Assembly: GCA_017554105.1 (NCBI GenBank) | Contig: JAFZIY010000023.1 | Span: forward strand, 1-64,000 | Origin: Prevotella sp. | GTDB lineage: Bacteria; Bacteroidota; Bacteroidia; Bacteroidales; Bacteroidaceae | Direction of reading: 5' to 3' | DNA: 64,000 bases | Part shown: positions 26,884 to 35,967 of the stretch, one piece after another | Position numbering within the stretch: position 1 is the stretch's first letter | Layout: the number at the start of each line of letters is the position of its first letter | Program-made: the position numbers and the translations under genes | Notes under the pieces: model-generated | Database searches by the model: none | Seen by the model: the letters and a program-made list of their open reading frames with translations, nothing else | What the model was told of the DNA's origin: nothing

Positions 26884-27468
26884 TTATTCAAAAGACAATT
26901 TTGAGAGTCGCGAACGTAGCTGCTCTGCTAATGATTTGCGTATGGACAGAGATAGCATACATGTATTGTCATAGGATTGTGACAATATGCGAGGTTGCAT
27001 TTCCTTGACTACGCGCATCACTTGATTCATCATTACGTATGGGAACTGGAAATCGATGCGTTCCTCAACAAGTTTCTCTGTTATTTCAGAATTGGCTATC
27101 GCATCTGCAGCGGCCTCACGATATGCAACGATAAGACCTCCTGTACCGAGATTTACTCCTCCATAGTACCTCACCACAACGATAAGAGTCTCTGATAACT
27201 GATTGCTATTTATCTGTCCAAGTATAGGTTTACCTGCGGTACTACTGGGTTCTCCATCGTCATTGGCACGAAAAATGCTTCCGTCAGCTCCAATTACATA
27301 CGCATAGCATACGTGTCTGGCATCAAAATACTTTTTTCGATAGTTTGAAACAATATCCTTTACCTCATCAACGCTCTCAACGTGATGAGTGAAGGCGAGG
27401 AACTTACTACGTTTATCGGTAAAGTAGCCCTCGCCTCCTTTACTTATTGTCTTAAAACTATCTTCCAT
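26884..27468 (-). CDS. yigZ: YigZ/IMPACT family protein
   Basis: A 194-residue protein of the IMPACT/YigZ family, of uncertain cellular role. The N-terminal UPF0029 domain (about 15-125) shows the family run FDARHVCYAYVIG ... RANDDGEPSSTAGKPIL ... VVVRYYGGVNLGTGGL. The C-terminal DUF1949 domain (about 138-194) is more divergent. It lies 31 bases downstream of the DUF1015 gene on the same strand, so it is probably its operon partner. Confidence 0.92.
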   Translation of the reverse strand: MEDSFKTISKGGEGYFTDKRSKFLAFTHHVESVDEVKDIVSNYRKKYFDARHVCYAYVIGADGSIFRANDDGEPSSTAGKPILGQINSNQLSETLIVVVRYYGGVNLGTGGLIVAYREAAADAIANSEITEKLVEERIDFQFPYVMMNQVMRVVKEMQPRILSQSYDNTCMLSLSIRKSLAEQLRSRLSKLSFE

Positions 27469-27499
27469 TGAGATGGTTAATAAAACTACATTAATATAG

Positions 27500-28747
27500 T
27501 CAATCCAACTTGTGGATTACCAATCCCGAACGGAGTTTCGGCTCAAACCAGGTTGCCTTGGGAGGCATTATCTTACCACTATCAGCAATGTTCATTATCT
27601 GGTTCATACTCACAGGATAGAGTGCCAAGGCTGCGCGCATCTCGCCACTATCCACTCGTCGTTTAAGTTCTCCCAGTCCACGAAGTCCACCAACGAAGTC
27701 AATTCTGTCACTTGAGCGAAGGTCCTTGATACTCAGTATATCATCGAGGATTAGACGACTTGAGATATCCACATCAAGCACTCCTATTGGGTCACTATTG
27801 TCATAGGTACCCTCCTTTGCAGAAAGAGACCACCAGAAGCCATCGAGATAAAGCGAGAACTCATGAAGCCGGGCTGGCTTGTAGTTTTCCGTTCCTTTCT
27901 TCTCAACATAGAAGTTTTTGCGCAATTCATCGATAAATTGTTCTGATGTTAATCCGTTAAGGTCTTTTACAACACGATTATAGTCGAGTATGGTAAGTTG
28001 TGACGCTTGGAAACAAACCGCCATAAAATAGTCATACTCCTCCGTTCCCTTATGATTTGGATTCTGTTTTTGTTTCTCAGCACCGACAAGTGCAGCTGCA
28101 GCTGAGCGGTGATGACCGTCGGCAATGTAGAGTGACGGCATCTTTGCGAACTGCTCTGTTATTGTATTAATGTCATTTTCGTCCGAGACAATCCAGAACT
28201 GATGACGGAACCCGTCGATAGGAGCAATGAAGTCATACTCTGGTTCCGTGGCGGCATATTTCTTTAACAAGGCGTCGAGTACAGCATTGTCAGGATAAGC
28301 GAAGAACACTGGCTCGATGTTGGCATTATTCACACGCACATGCTTCATGCGGTCTTCCTCCTTGTCGCGTCGAGTCAACTCGTGTTTCTTTATCACTCCC
28401 TTCGCATAGTCGTCGCAATGGGCGCACACAACAAGTCCATATTGTGTCTTGCCGTTCATCTGCTGGGCGTAGATGTAGTATTGCTCCTTGTCGTCCTGAA
28501 CGAGCCAGCCCTTGTCTTGGAACTTCTTAAAGTTCTCAGCAGCCTTCTCATATACACGCGGGTCGTACTCGCTGGTGCCTTCGGGGAAGTCGATTTCTGG
28601 TTTAATGATGTGATAAAGGCTCTTCTCGTTGTCTCCCGCCTCGGCACGTGCCTCTTCTGAGTTAAGCACGTCATACGGGCGACTCTCCACCTGCTCCACC
28701 AAATCTTTTGGCGGACGGATTCCCTTGAATGGTTTTATTATTGCCAT
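27500..28747 (-). CDS. DUF1015 domain-containing protein
   Basis: A 415-residue cytosolic protein that is DUF1015 over nearly its whole length. Characteristic parts are IIKPFKGIRPPKDLVEQV ... RPYDVL near the N-terminus and SLYIADGHHRSAAAALV (about 210-228). The latter places the motif D-G-H-H-R in the middle, where the family has a phosphatase/nuclease-like signature of unknown use. No enzyme activity is established for the bacterial family that I can cite with confidence. It has its own promoter (TTTG-N20-TAATTTTG on -, 28820-28789) and precedes yigZ. Confidence 0.9.
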   Translation of the reverse strand: MAIIKPFKGIRPPKDLVEQVESRPYDVLNSEEARAEAGDNEKSLYHIIKPEIDFPEGTSEYDPRVYEKAAENFKKFQDKGWLVQDDKEQYYIYAQQMNGKTQYGLVVCAHCDDYAKGVIKKHELTRRDKEEDRMKHVRVNNANIEPVFFAYPDNAVLDALLKKYAATEPEYDFIAPIDGFRHQFWIVSDENDINTITEQFAKMPSLYIADGHHRSAAAALVGAEKQKQNPNHKGTEEYDYFMAVCFQASQLTILDYNRVVKDLNGLTSEQFIDELRKNFYVEKKGTENYKPARLHEFSLYLDGFWWSLSAKEGTYDNSDPIGVLDVDISSRLILDDILSIKDLRSSDRIDFVGGLRGLGELKRRVDSGEMRAALALYPVSMNQIMNIADSGKIMPPKATWFEPKLRSGLVIHKLD

Positions 28748-28788
28748 GATATTGTGAGTTTAATATTCTGTTGGGGTTATATTTCATG

Positions 28789-28820
28789 CAAAATTACACA
28801 AAAACTTCCGAATATTCAAA
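28789..28820 (-). promoter_or_regulatory. promoter of the DUF1015-yigZ unit
   Basis: On the minus strand, TTTG (28820-28817), a 20-base spacer and TAATTTTG (28796-28789) match the Bacteroidota consensus. The region is divergent from the cellulase promoter. Confidence 0.6.
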
Positions 28821-28847
28821 AAACTTTGAAAACATTTTGACTTACTA

Positions 28848-28879
28848 TTTGCGCACACAATAAAAAAGTATTATTTTTG
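28848..28879 (+). promoter_or_regulatory. promoter of the GH5 cellulase gene
   Basis: TTTG 28848-28851, a 20-base spacer and TATTTTTG 28872-28879. Transcription should begin near 28883, on top of an in-frame GTG at 28884. This rules that codon out as a start and supports ATG 28905. Confidence 0.7.
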
Positions 28880-28904
28880 CAACGTGAAAATAAACTATGC
28901 ACTT

Positions 28905-30668
28905 ATGAAACAATTATTATTATTTACTTCCATCCTCATGGGATTGTTCTGCAACGAGGCACGCGCCGACGGCTTCGAGACTGCCACACAGGCTGTACAG
29001 AACATGGGTGTGGGATGGAACCTAGGCAACACACTTGATGCCAACAACCAGAGTGTCACAAACATTTCATCAGCATCTTATTGGGGACAACAAGGATTGG
29101 ATTCTGAGACCTGCTGGGGACAGCCAACCACTACGGCAGCGCTGATAACAATGATGAAGAACGCAGGGTTCGGAGCCATAAGAGTGCCTGTAACATGGTA
29201 TAACCACATGGACTCCAATGGTAACGTTAATGCCGCATGGATGGCAAGGGTGAAGGAGGTCGTGGATTATGTAATAGATGCCGGACTCTACTGCATCATC
29301 AATGTACATCACGACACTGGTGCCGACTCCAACACTTCCAAACATTGGATTCACGCCAGCACCACATCTTATAATAACAACAAGACAAGATACGAGAATC
29401 TGTGGAGGCAGATAGCTAATGAGTTCAAGAGCTACGGGGATAAACTGTTGTTTGAGGGTTACAATGAGATGCTCGATGAGTATAACTCTTGGTGCTGGCC
29501 ATCCAGAAGCTACAACAACGCAGAGAACGGTTACACCGAATCAATTGCAACAGCCTCATACAATGCCATAAACAACTACGCACAAAGCTTTGTAAATGCC
29601 GTAAGGGGAACTGGTGGAAACAACGTAAACCGCAACCTTATCGTAAACACATACGCGGCATCTAGCGGCGGACGTTGGAACACACACTGTAACGACCCGT
29701 TGACAAAACTGAACAAGCCTTCAGGAGAGAACAACCATATCATATTCGAAGTACATACCTACCCCAACATATCAAATCTTAATAGTGCTAAGACAGATGT
29801 GGCTAACATGTTCACCGACATAAACAGTTACCTCAAGACGAAAGCACCTGTGATAATAGGAGAATGGGGAACAAGCAACGTTGACAACGGAAGTGACTAC
29901 GCTAACAACAGGACTAACATGATTAATTTTCTTGACTACTTCGTCAAGAAGGCAAAAGATAATAACATCGCGACTTTCTACTGGATGGGACTCACCGATG
30001 GAGTCAACAGATCGCTGCCGGCATTCAATCAGGCAGACCTGGCACAGACAATCGTCAATGCCTATCACGGCAGTATCTCAGGCTATCAATTTCCCACTCC
30101 AGATGATTTCCAAACAATATATACGGTGAATTATACCCAAGAATGGTCGGAGGCCTTTCTCTATGGTGATTGGAATCGTACGGCACAAAGTTTAAGTAAC
30201 TATAAAGGCATCCTCGTGGAAATGGAGGATGACAGTTATGCCGGCAAACTTCAGATTAAAGTATATGGCGTTAAGAATGGTACGAACCCTGACGGAAGCG
30301 ATAAGTTCAAAGAGCAATATGCTCAATTTGCTTCTGGTTCAAGTAGCACGATGGTAACATTCGACGCTAGCATTTTAGGTTCGACATTTTGGGGAGTTAC
30401 CTTACAGACCCTTTCTGGAGCAATGACTGCAAAAGTGAAGAAAGTAACTCTTATCAAGGCTGACAATTCCGAGATATCTCTGAGTGTCACGTCGGCCTGG
30501 GGATGTACTGTCACTTCCGAGTCTACCCCTATCAATACATCCATTCAAAATCTCCAGCCTGATATGTCCAAGACCGATGATGCTATCTACAACCTCAATG
30601 GTCAGCGCGTCAACACACCACAAAAGGGTATCTATATCAGGAATGGTAAGAAGTTTATCATGAAATGA
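28905..30668 (+). CDS. GH5 family cellulase/endoglucanase with C-terminal accessory module
   Basis: A 587-residue secreted glycoside hydrolase. A signal peptide (about 1-22) is followed by a GH5 (beta/alpha)8 barrel with the hallmark GVGWNLGNTLDA, the acid/base Glu188 in EGYNEML and the nucleophile Glu320 in IIGEWGTSN. GH5 members with these motifs mostly cleave beta-1,4-glucans. A second domain (about 400-535), beta-rich and possibly carbohydrate-binding, follows. The end (IYNLNGQRVNTPQKGIYI ... KKFIMK) looks like the short T9SS-type or surface-sorting tail common in Prevotella. It is a single-gene unit with its own promoter and terminator. Substrate beyond beta-glucan is uncertain. Confidence 0.92.
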   Translation: MKQLLLFTSILMGLFCNEARADGFETATQAVQNMGVGWNLGNTLDANNQSVTNISSASYWGQQGLDSETCWGQPTTTAALITMMKNAGFGAIRVPVTWYNHMDSNGNVNAAWMARVKEVVDYVIDAGLYCIINVHHDTGADSNTSKHWIHASTTSYNNNKTRYENLWRQIANEFKSYGDKLLFEGYNEMLDEYNSWCWPSRSYNNAENGYTESIATASYNAINNYAQSFVNAVRGTGGNNVNRNLIVNTYAASSGGRWNTHCNDPLTKLNKPSGENNHIIFEVHTYPNISNLNSAKTDVANMFTDINSYLKTKAPVIIGEWGTSNVDNGSDYANNRTNMINFLDYFVKKAKDNNIATFYWMGLTDGVNRSLPAFNQADLAQTIVNAYHGSISGYQFPTPDDFQTIYTVNYTQEWSEAFLYGDWNRTAQSLSNYKGILVEMEDDSYAGKLQIKVYGVKNGTNPDGSDKFKEQYAQFASGSSSTMVTFDASILGSTFWGVTLQTLSGAMTAKVKKVTLIKADNSEISLSVTSAWGCTVTSESTPINTSIQNLQPDMSKTDDAIYNLNGQRVNTPQKGIYIRNGKKFIMK

Positions 30669-30698
30669 CTTCTACCAATCATTGAATACCAAAATAAT

Positions 30699-30729
30699 TG
30701 CCCCCGACCACTTGAAGTAGTCGGGGGCA
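30699..30729. terminator. bidirectional terminator between cellulase and serA
   Basis: A 13-bp stem (TGCCCCCGACCAC with GTAGTCGGGGGCA, one G-T type mismatch) with a short loop is flanked by AATAAT on one side and TATTGTTTT on the other. It separates the convergent genes. Confidence 0.8.
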
Positions 30730-30754
30730 TATTGTTTTAGAAGTATTGTAAATT

Positions 30755-31672
30755 CTACTTGTTCACCTGGAACTTCGTGTCGCCGTCCTTGAAGAAAGCA
30801 TTTATCTGCTTTGCGGCAGCAATACCAGCGTTGATGTTTGCCTCAGCCGTCTGAGCACCCATCTTCTTAGGAGTGCTGAAATAACGACCTTCAAACTTGG
30901 CAAAATCATCATTAGCATCAGGCATAATGTCTGTTACGAACTTCAGGTCCTCGCGCTCAGCCATCAGCTTAATCAACTCTGGCTCATTGATGACCTCCTT
31001 GCGGGCGGTATTAACAAGTATGCCCCCCTTCTTCATCTTGCCTACAAGAGCATAGTTGATGCTCTCTTTGGTCTCTGGTGTAGCTGGGATATGGAGCGAA
31101 ACAACGTCGCATGTCTCGAAGAGAGCATCCTGATTGGCAACGGCATGAACACCTGCTGCCTCGATAACTTCTGCAGGACAGTATGCGTCAAAGGCATATA
31201 CATCCATTCCGAAGCCCTTAGCAATGCGAGCCACGTTACGACCAACATTACCAAATGCAAGAATACCAAGTTTCTTACCTAACAGCTCTGAACCGCTCTT
31301 TCCATTGTAGAAGCCACGAACGGCCATAACGAGCAGACCGAACACGAGTTCTGCTACTGCATTGGCATTCTGACCAGGAGTATTCTCTGCGACCACATTG
31401 TGAGCGGTAGCGGCAGCAAGGTCGATGTTGTCATAACCAGCACCGGCACGAACCACAATCTTCAACTGCTTAGCGGCATCGAGAACCTCAGCGTCAACCT
31501 TATCCGAACGGATAATCAGCGCATCAGCATCCTTCACTGCATCCAGGAGCTGAGCCTTCTCTGTATATTTCTCAAGCAACACAAGCTCATTGCCGGCTGC
31601 TTCCACTTCCTTGCGTATGCCCTCCACAGCTGCACTTGCAAAGGGCTTTTCTGTTGCAACTAATACTTTCAT
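30755..31672 (-). CDS. serA: D-3-phosphoglycerate dehydrogenase (lysine type)
   Basis: SerA oxidises 3-phosphoglycerate with NAD, the first step of serine synthesis. The 305-residue protein starts at MKVLVATEKPF and lacks the C-terminal ACT domain of the E. coli enzyme, so serine feedback through ACT is absent. The Rossmann motif is GILAFGNVGRNVARIAKGFG. Arg224 (NTARKEVINE) is in place, but the usual catalytic His (PHIG in E. coli) is replaced by TPKKMGAQT (Lys269/270). A lysine-dependent type III class is known from Entamoeba histolytica, whose enzyme resembles that of Bacteroidota. serC lies immediately upstream, 17 bases away. Confidence 0.93.
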   Translation of the reverse strand: MKVLVATEKPFASAAVEGIRKEVEAAGNELVLLEKYTEKAQLLDAVKDADALIIRSDKVDAEVLDAAKQLKIVVRAGAGYDNIDLAAATAHNVVAENTPGQNANAVAELVFGLLVMAVRGFYNGKSGSELLGKKLGILAFGNVGRNVARIAKGFGMDVYAFDAYCPAEVIEAAGVHAVANQDALFETCDVVSLHIPATPETKESINYALVGKMKKGGILVNTARKEVINEPELIKLMAEREDLKFVTDIMPDANDDFAKFEGRYFSTPKKMGAQTAEANINAGIAAAKQINAFFKDGDTKFQVNK

Positions 31673-31689
31673 AATTGAATTATGCATTA

Positions 31690-32757
31690 TTAATGATTAG
31701 CCTCGAATTCCTTCATGCAAGCTACAAGAGCATTAACTCCCTCGATGGTCTGGGCATTGTAGCAAGAAGCACGGAAACCACCAACCGAACGGTGACCCTT
31801 CACACCAACCATTCCCTTTGATACTGCGAAATCCAAGAAGTCCTTCTCGAGTTCCTTGTATTCAGGAGCCATTACGAAGCAAAGGTTCATCAACGAACGG
31901 TCTTCAGCATTGGCAGTACCCTGGAACATCTTGTTGCGGTCGATTTCACCATATACAATCTCTGCACGCTGCTTTGCAATCTTGTCCATTGCCTCTACTC
32001 CACCCTGCTTCTTAATCCAGCGAAGGTTCTCCAAAGCGCAATAGATAGGCACAACTGGAGGAGTGTTGAACATGGAACCCTTGTCCACATGTGTGCGATA
32101 GTCGAGCATTGTAGGAATCTCACGAGGAGCCTTGCCCAACTTCTCGTCCTTCAGGATGATGATGGTCACACCAGCCATAGACAGGTTCTTCTGAGCACCA
32201 GCATAGATAGCATCATACTTGCTGACATCAACAGGACGGCTCATGAAGTCTGAAGACATGTCGGCAATCATAGGCACGGCAACATCAAGGTCCTTGCGGA
32301 TTTCTGTTCCGTAAATGGTATTATTGGTTGTAATATGCAAATAGTCTGCATCTGCAGGAACTGACCAATCTTTGGGGATGAAAGTATAATTGGCATCAGC
32401 TGAAGAAGCCACTTCAACAACTTCACCAAAGAGTTTTGCCTCTTTCATGGCCTTCTTTGCCCACACGCCGGTGTTCAGATAAGCGGCCTTCTTGATCAGG
32501 AAGTTGTAAGGAATCATACAAAACTCAAGTGATGCACCACCACCAAGGAAAATCACCGAATAACCTTCTGGTACATCGAGCAATTCTTTAACTAAGGCAA
32601 CGGCCTCATCAACAACTGGCTGGAAATCTTTCGCACGATGGCTAATTTCGGCAAGTGACAAACCACTGCCATTGAAGTCTAAAATCTGCTTAGCAGTATT
32701 TTCAATAACCTCGCGTGGAAGCATTGAAGGACCTGCATTAAAATTGTACTTCTTCAT
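31690..32757 (-). CDS. serC: 3-phosphoserine/phosphohydroxythreonine aminotransferase
   Basis: SerC makes phosphoserine from 3-phosphohydroxypyruvate and glutamate with PLP. The 355-residue protein opens with the family start [17 protein letters not shown]. The PLP lysine lies in [18 protein letters not shown] (about residue 192), and a phosphate-binding HR motif occurs near the end ([19 protein letters not shown]). It heads a two-gene serC-serA operon whose promoter is at 32829-32799. Confidence 0.97.
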   Translation of the reverse strand: MKKYNFNAGPSMLPREVIENTAKQILDFNGSGLSLAEISHRAKDFQPVVDEAVALVKELLDVPEGYSVIFLGGGASLEFCMIPYNFLIKKAAYLNTGVWAKKAMKEAKLFGEVVEVASSADANYTFIPKDWSVPADADYLHITTNNTIYGTEIRKDLDVAVPMIADMSSDFMSRPVDVSKYDAIYAGAQKNLSMAGVTIIILKDEKLGKAPREIPTMLDYRTHVDKGSMFNTPPVVPIYCALENLRWIKKQGGVEAMDKIAKQRAEIVYGEIDRNKMFQGTANAEDRSLMNLCFVMAPEYKELEKDFLDFAVSKGMVGVKGHRSVGGFRASCYNAQTIEGVNALVACMKEFEANH

Positions 32758-32798
32758 TTGTATTTTTTAATTATATGTTAAGTTAATATTTAACGGCG

Positions 32799-32829
32799 CA
32801 AAGTTACACAAATTAAGTGAAACGACAAA
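32799..32829 (-). promoter_or_regulatory. promoter of serC-serA
   Basis: On the minus strand, TTTG (32829-32826), a 19-base spacer and TAACTTTG (32806-32799) match the Bacteroidota consensus. The serC ATG follows after about 40 bases. Confidence 0.65.
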
Positions 32830-32870
32830 ATATTTAATCACTATTTACAAATAATATAGGCTTTAGGTGT

Positions 32871-34190
32871 CTATTTGACAACTTCAATTAGCGTTTTCAC
32901 ACCTTTCACTTTTTCACCTTTTACTTTTTCCAGCACCTCACGGAGTCGTTTTCTGGAAATCGCAACGTAGCTGTAACGCTCTTTGACATCAATCCTGCCT
33001 ATCTCATTTTTCTCAAGACCTCCCTTCTTGCAAAGGAATCCAACAATATCAACCTTCGATATCTTGTCTTTCTTTCCCTTGCCTATATACAATGTGACCA
33101 TCTTAGGAGGAGCAGGAGACGGAAGTTTCTCCGGAATAACAAATTCGGAGACTTCACCTTCAACATATTCCGGAGGATATTCGTCAGGACCCAATATGAA
33201 ATATGTCGTTCCCATAGCATCCCAACGTGCGGTACGCCCTACCCTATGTATGTATGCATCTTCTCCCAGTGGCAAATGGTAATGAACAATATTCTCAACT
33301 TGCGGGATATCCAGACCTCTGGAGGCAAGGTCGGTTGCTATTAGGACATTTGTAGAACCATTACTGAATTGGTATAGTGCCGCCTCTCGTTGCGCCTGTT
33401 CAAGTCCACCATGAAAGGCACTCGTAGAGAATCCCATCGTTTTTAGATACTCCTCTGTTCGTTCCACGCTTTCCCGGAAATTAAGGAATACAATGGTGCT
33501 TTGGTCTCCGAAGCTTCGCAATAGCCTTTGCAATGTGTCGAGTTTGTCTTTCACGGCACTCTTAACGATGTTTATCTCTACTCGCTCAGGCACTTGTTCG
33601 TCCTCAATAAGGAAATCGACACGTGACACCCTGCCCATGTTGACAAAAGATGGAATCTCCTCTGTCTCGGTAGCTGACAGCAAGACACGTCTCTTAGCAT
33701 TGTATAGCCTGTTCATCGCCTTGCTCATCTCGTCATGGAAGCCCATTTCAAGACACTTGTCAAACTCGTCGATTACAATCCAGCATACATCCTCTACAGC
33801 AATGTTGCCCTTGTCGATGTGGTCGTTAAGCCTACCTGGCGTTGCAAACACTATGTGAGGACGGATTTTCATCAACTGGCGATGCTCATCCATAGTGGGA
33901 CGACCACCATAGAGAGCCATAGAACGGAGTCCCGATCCCATACTTGCAAGCACTTGTTGTGACTGTAAAGCCAACTCCCTGCCAGGAACTATCACAACGG
34001 CCTGAAGAGAATCTTGCCCAGCATCTATCCTTTCTGTCAAAGGGAGCAGATAGGCTAGTGTCTTACCACTGCCCGTAGGCGACAACACAAGCACGTCATT
34101 CGAAGAATGTAGTATGGCATCTGATGTCTCTTTCTGCATCAGATTCAGTTCTTCGATTCCAAGTTTATCTAATACCTTATTTATTTTCAT
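32871..34190 (-). CDS. DEAD-box-type RNA helicase with DbpA-like C-terminal domain
   Basis: A 439-residue RNA helicase. Motif I is SPTGSGKT (37-44), Ia PGRELALQ, Ib TPGRL, II DEFD (141-144) in place of DEAD, III SAT (172-174), V DLASRGLDIPQV and VI HRVGRTAR. The last 75 residues (MVTLYIGKGKKDKISKVDIVGF and onward) form a DbpA-type RNA-binding domain, which in E. coli targets 23S rRNA helix 92. A role in large-subunit assembly is therefore inferred. The final segment EKVKGEKVKGVKTLIEVV is strongly basic. The gene is divergent from the folK-like operon. Confidence 0.9.
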   Translation of the reverse strand: MKINKVLDKLGIEELNLMQKETSDAILHSSNDVLVLSPTGSGKTLAYLLPLTERIDAGQDSLQAVVIVPGRELALQSQQVLASMGSGLRSMALYGGRPTMDEHRQLMKIRPHIVFATPGRLNDHIDKGNIAVEDVCWIVIDEFDKCLEMGFHDEMSKAMNRLYNAKRRVLLSATETEEIPSFVNMGRVSRVDFLIEDEQVPERVEINIVKSAVKDKLDTLQRLLRSFGDQSTIVFLNFRESVERTEEYLKTMGFSTSAFHGGLEQAQREAALYQFSNGSTNVLIATDLASRGLDIPQVENIVHYHLPLGEDAYIHRVGRTARWDAMGTTYFILGPDEYPPEYVEGEVSEFVIPEKLPSPAPPKMVTLYIGKGKKDKISKVDIVGFLCKKGGLEKNEIGRIDVKERYSYVAISRKRLREVLEKVKGEKVKGVKTLIEVVK

Positions 34191-34300
34191 AGTTGCAAAA
34201 TTACAAAAATTAGTTTAATTCTTTGCCATTATCAGCAATCTTTCGTTTATTTTTCATATTTTTGCAGAGTGTTTTCATTTATTACTACAAAACAGAAGTA

Positions 34301-34699
34301 ATGGAAAAGAAGAAACTGTTGTTCGCCATAGGCACCAATTCTCCCTTGTCTGCTGACAGGGTGATATGCATGAAAGTTAACATCTTCGGGCTTTTTGGCG
34401 ACGATATCCGCTTCACCCATCTGATGAAGACAGACCCTATAGGTATAGTATCGCCACAATTCACGAATTGTGTTGGCATCGCATATACAACCATGCCTCT
34501 AAAAGATATCAAAAGAATATTCAAGGAGGTTGAAAAAGAATGTGGCGACACCATAGAGAAACGCAAAAACAACCTCATCGAGATGGACATCGACATTCTG
34601 GAATTTAATGGTAAACGCTACCATGAGAAAGACTGGAACAGACAATACATCATCGATATGGTAGAAGAGGCTGAAGTATTAAAAGACGAGATTCTATGA
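34301..34699 (+). CDS. FolK-like (HPPK family) protein, shortened
   Basis: A 132-residue protein. ATG 34301 was chosen because upstream codons encode a hydrophobic stretch unlike the family. It resembles 6-hydroxymethyl-7,8-dihydropterin pyrophosphokinase in folate synthesis: an N-terminal LLFAIGTNSPLSADRV (compare IAIGSNLG) and the metal-binding end MDIDILEFNGKRYHEKDW with the two aspartates. It is shorter than typical FolK (about 160), and the arginines that normally precede the DID motif are replaced (KRKNNLIEMDIDIL), so activity is uncertain. It overlaps the M64 gene by four bases (ATGA), which implies coupled translation. Confidence 0.7.
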   Translation: MEKKKLLFAIGTNSPLSADRVICMKVNIFGLFGDDIRFTHLMKTDPIGIVSPQFTNCVGIAYTTMPLKDIKRIFKEVEKECGDTIEKRKNNLIEMDIDILEFNGKRYHEKDWNRQYIIDMVEEAEVLKDEIL

Positions 34700-35967
34700 G
34701 AACATTAACCATATTGTTAATGTGCCTGATAGCCAACGCGGTATCTGCACAGGAGTTTGATAAGTATTTCGAAGACAAAACACTTCGGATAGACTACATT
34801 TTTTCAGGAGACACTTCCACACAAACCATAGCGCTCGACCAACTTAACCAACTTCCACGATGGTATGGCAAGAGGAACAACCTCGCAATAGTTCCCGTCG
34901 AGGGAAATGGTTCTATCATAGTCAGAGAGCATTCCAAAGAAACAATCATTTACAAGAATTCATTCTCCACTCTATTTCAGGAATGGCTGACCACCGAAGA
35001 GGCAAAAACGACCACTAAATCTTTCGAAAACGTATTCCTCGTACCTATGCCGAAAGACAGCGTTGACATAACGGTAGAACTGAGAAACAACCGTCGCGAG
35101 GTTGTGGCAAGTATGACTCATACGGTAAATCCGAACGATATACTGATAAGGCATGTGGGATATAGCGAGACTACTCCTTATCAGACAATGTTGCAAGCGG
35201 CAGACTCCACCCGTTGCATTAACATCGCCTTCGTGGCAGAAGGCTATACAAACGACGAGATGCCCATATTCATTGAGGACGTAAACAGGGCGATTGACGC
35301 CTTGTTTAGTCATGAACCGTTCAAAAGCAGAAAGGAGTCGTTCAATATAATAGCCGCGAAATCCGCTTCGGATGAAAGTGGAACGAGTGTGCCACGCAAA
35401 GGTATATGGAAGCATACGGCACTTGAATCGCATTTCGACACATTCTATAGCGCTCGCTATCTAACCACACTTCACCTGAAGAAACTTCATGACGTGCTGG
35501 CAGGACTGCCATACGAACATATCATAGTGCTCGTGAACACCGATGTTTATGGCGGAGGAGGCATTCTCAACTCATACAATCTCTCGGCTGCACACCACCC
35601 TAAGACATTGCCTGTTGTGGTGCATGAGTTCGGACATAGTTTCGCCGGACTTGCTGATGAATATGCATACGAGAATGAGCCGATTCCAATGTATCCTGCT
35701 GATGTTGAGCCGTGGGAGCCCAATATAACGACCATGAAAGACTTTCAAGGAAAATGGGAGGATTTGATAAGCAAGAAAACGCCTGTACCTACACCTGCTA
35801 AAGACAAGTATTCGGACACAATAGGAGTTTTCAAAGGAGCGGGATATAGTCTTAACGGAGTATATCGCCCAATGATGGACTGCCGGATGCGCACCAATGA
35901 GAATCCCACATTCTGTCCTGTTTGTCAACAGGCAATAAACAACCTGATAGACTTCTACGTGAAATGA
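34696..35967 (+). CDS. M64 family metallopeptidase (IgA peptidase M64-like), secreted
   Basis: A 423-residue protein with signal peptide MRTLTILLMCLIANAVSA. The N-terminal third (about 20-150) is a beta domain of the peptidase M64 N type. The catalytic domain has CINIAFVAEGYTNDEMP (about 175) and the zinc site HEFGHSFAGLADEY with His310, Glu311 and His314, plus Asp/Glu nearby. M64 was named for a Clostridium ramosum IgA protease; most Bacteroidota members have no shown IgA activity, so the substrate is open. It is translationally coupled to both neighbours (ATGA overlaps). Confidence 0.92.
   Translation: MRTLTILLMCLIANAVSAQEFDKYFEDKTLRIDYIFSGDTSTQTIALDQLNQLPRWYGKRNNLAIVPVEGNGSIIVREHSKETIIYKNSFSTLFQEWLTTEEAKTTTKSFENVFLVPMPKDSVDITVELRNNRREVVASMTHTVNPNDILIRHVGYSETTPYQTMLQAADSTRCINIAFVAEGYTNDEMPIFIEDVNRAIDALFSHEPFKSRKESFNIIAAKSASDESGTSVPRKGIWKHTALESHFDTFYSARYLTTLHLKKLHDVLAGLPYEHIIVLVNTDVYGGGGILNSYNLSAAHHPKTLPVVVHEFGHSFAGLADEYAYENEPIPMYPADVEPWEPNITTMKDFQGKWEDLISKKTPVPTPAKDKYSDTIGVFKGAGYSLNGVYRPMMDCRMRTNENPTFCPVCQQAINNLIDFYVK

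Noticed and set aside
28884-28904. GTG at 28884 as the cellulase start.
   Set aside because: The promoter -7 box ends at 28879, so transcription would begin on or after this codon. ATG 28905 gives a normal signal peptide.
32871-34190. DEFD in place of DEAD as evidence of a non-functional helicase.
   Set aside because: All other motifs are intact, and a change at the third position of motif II occurs in active DExD family members.
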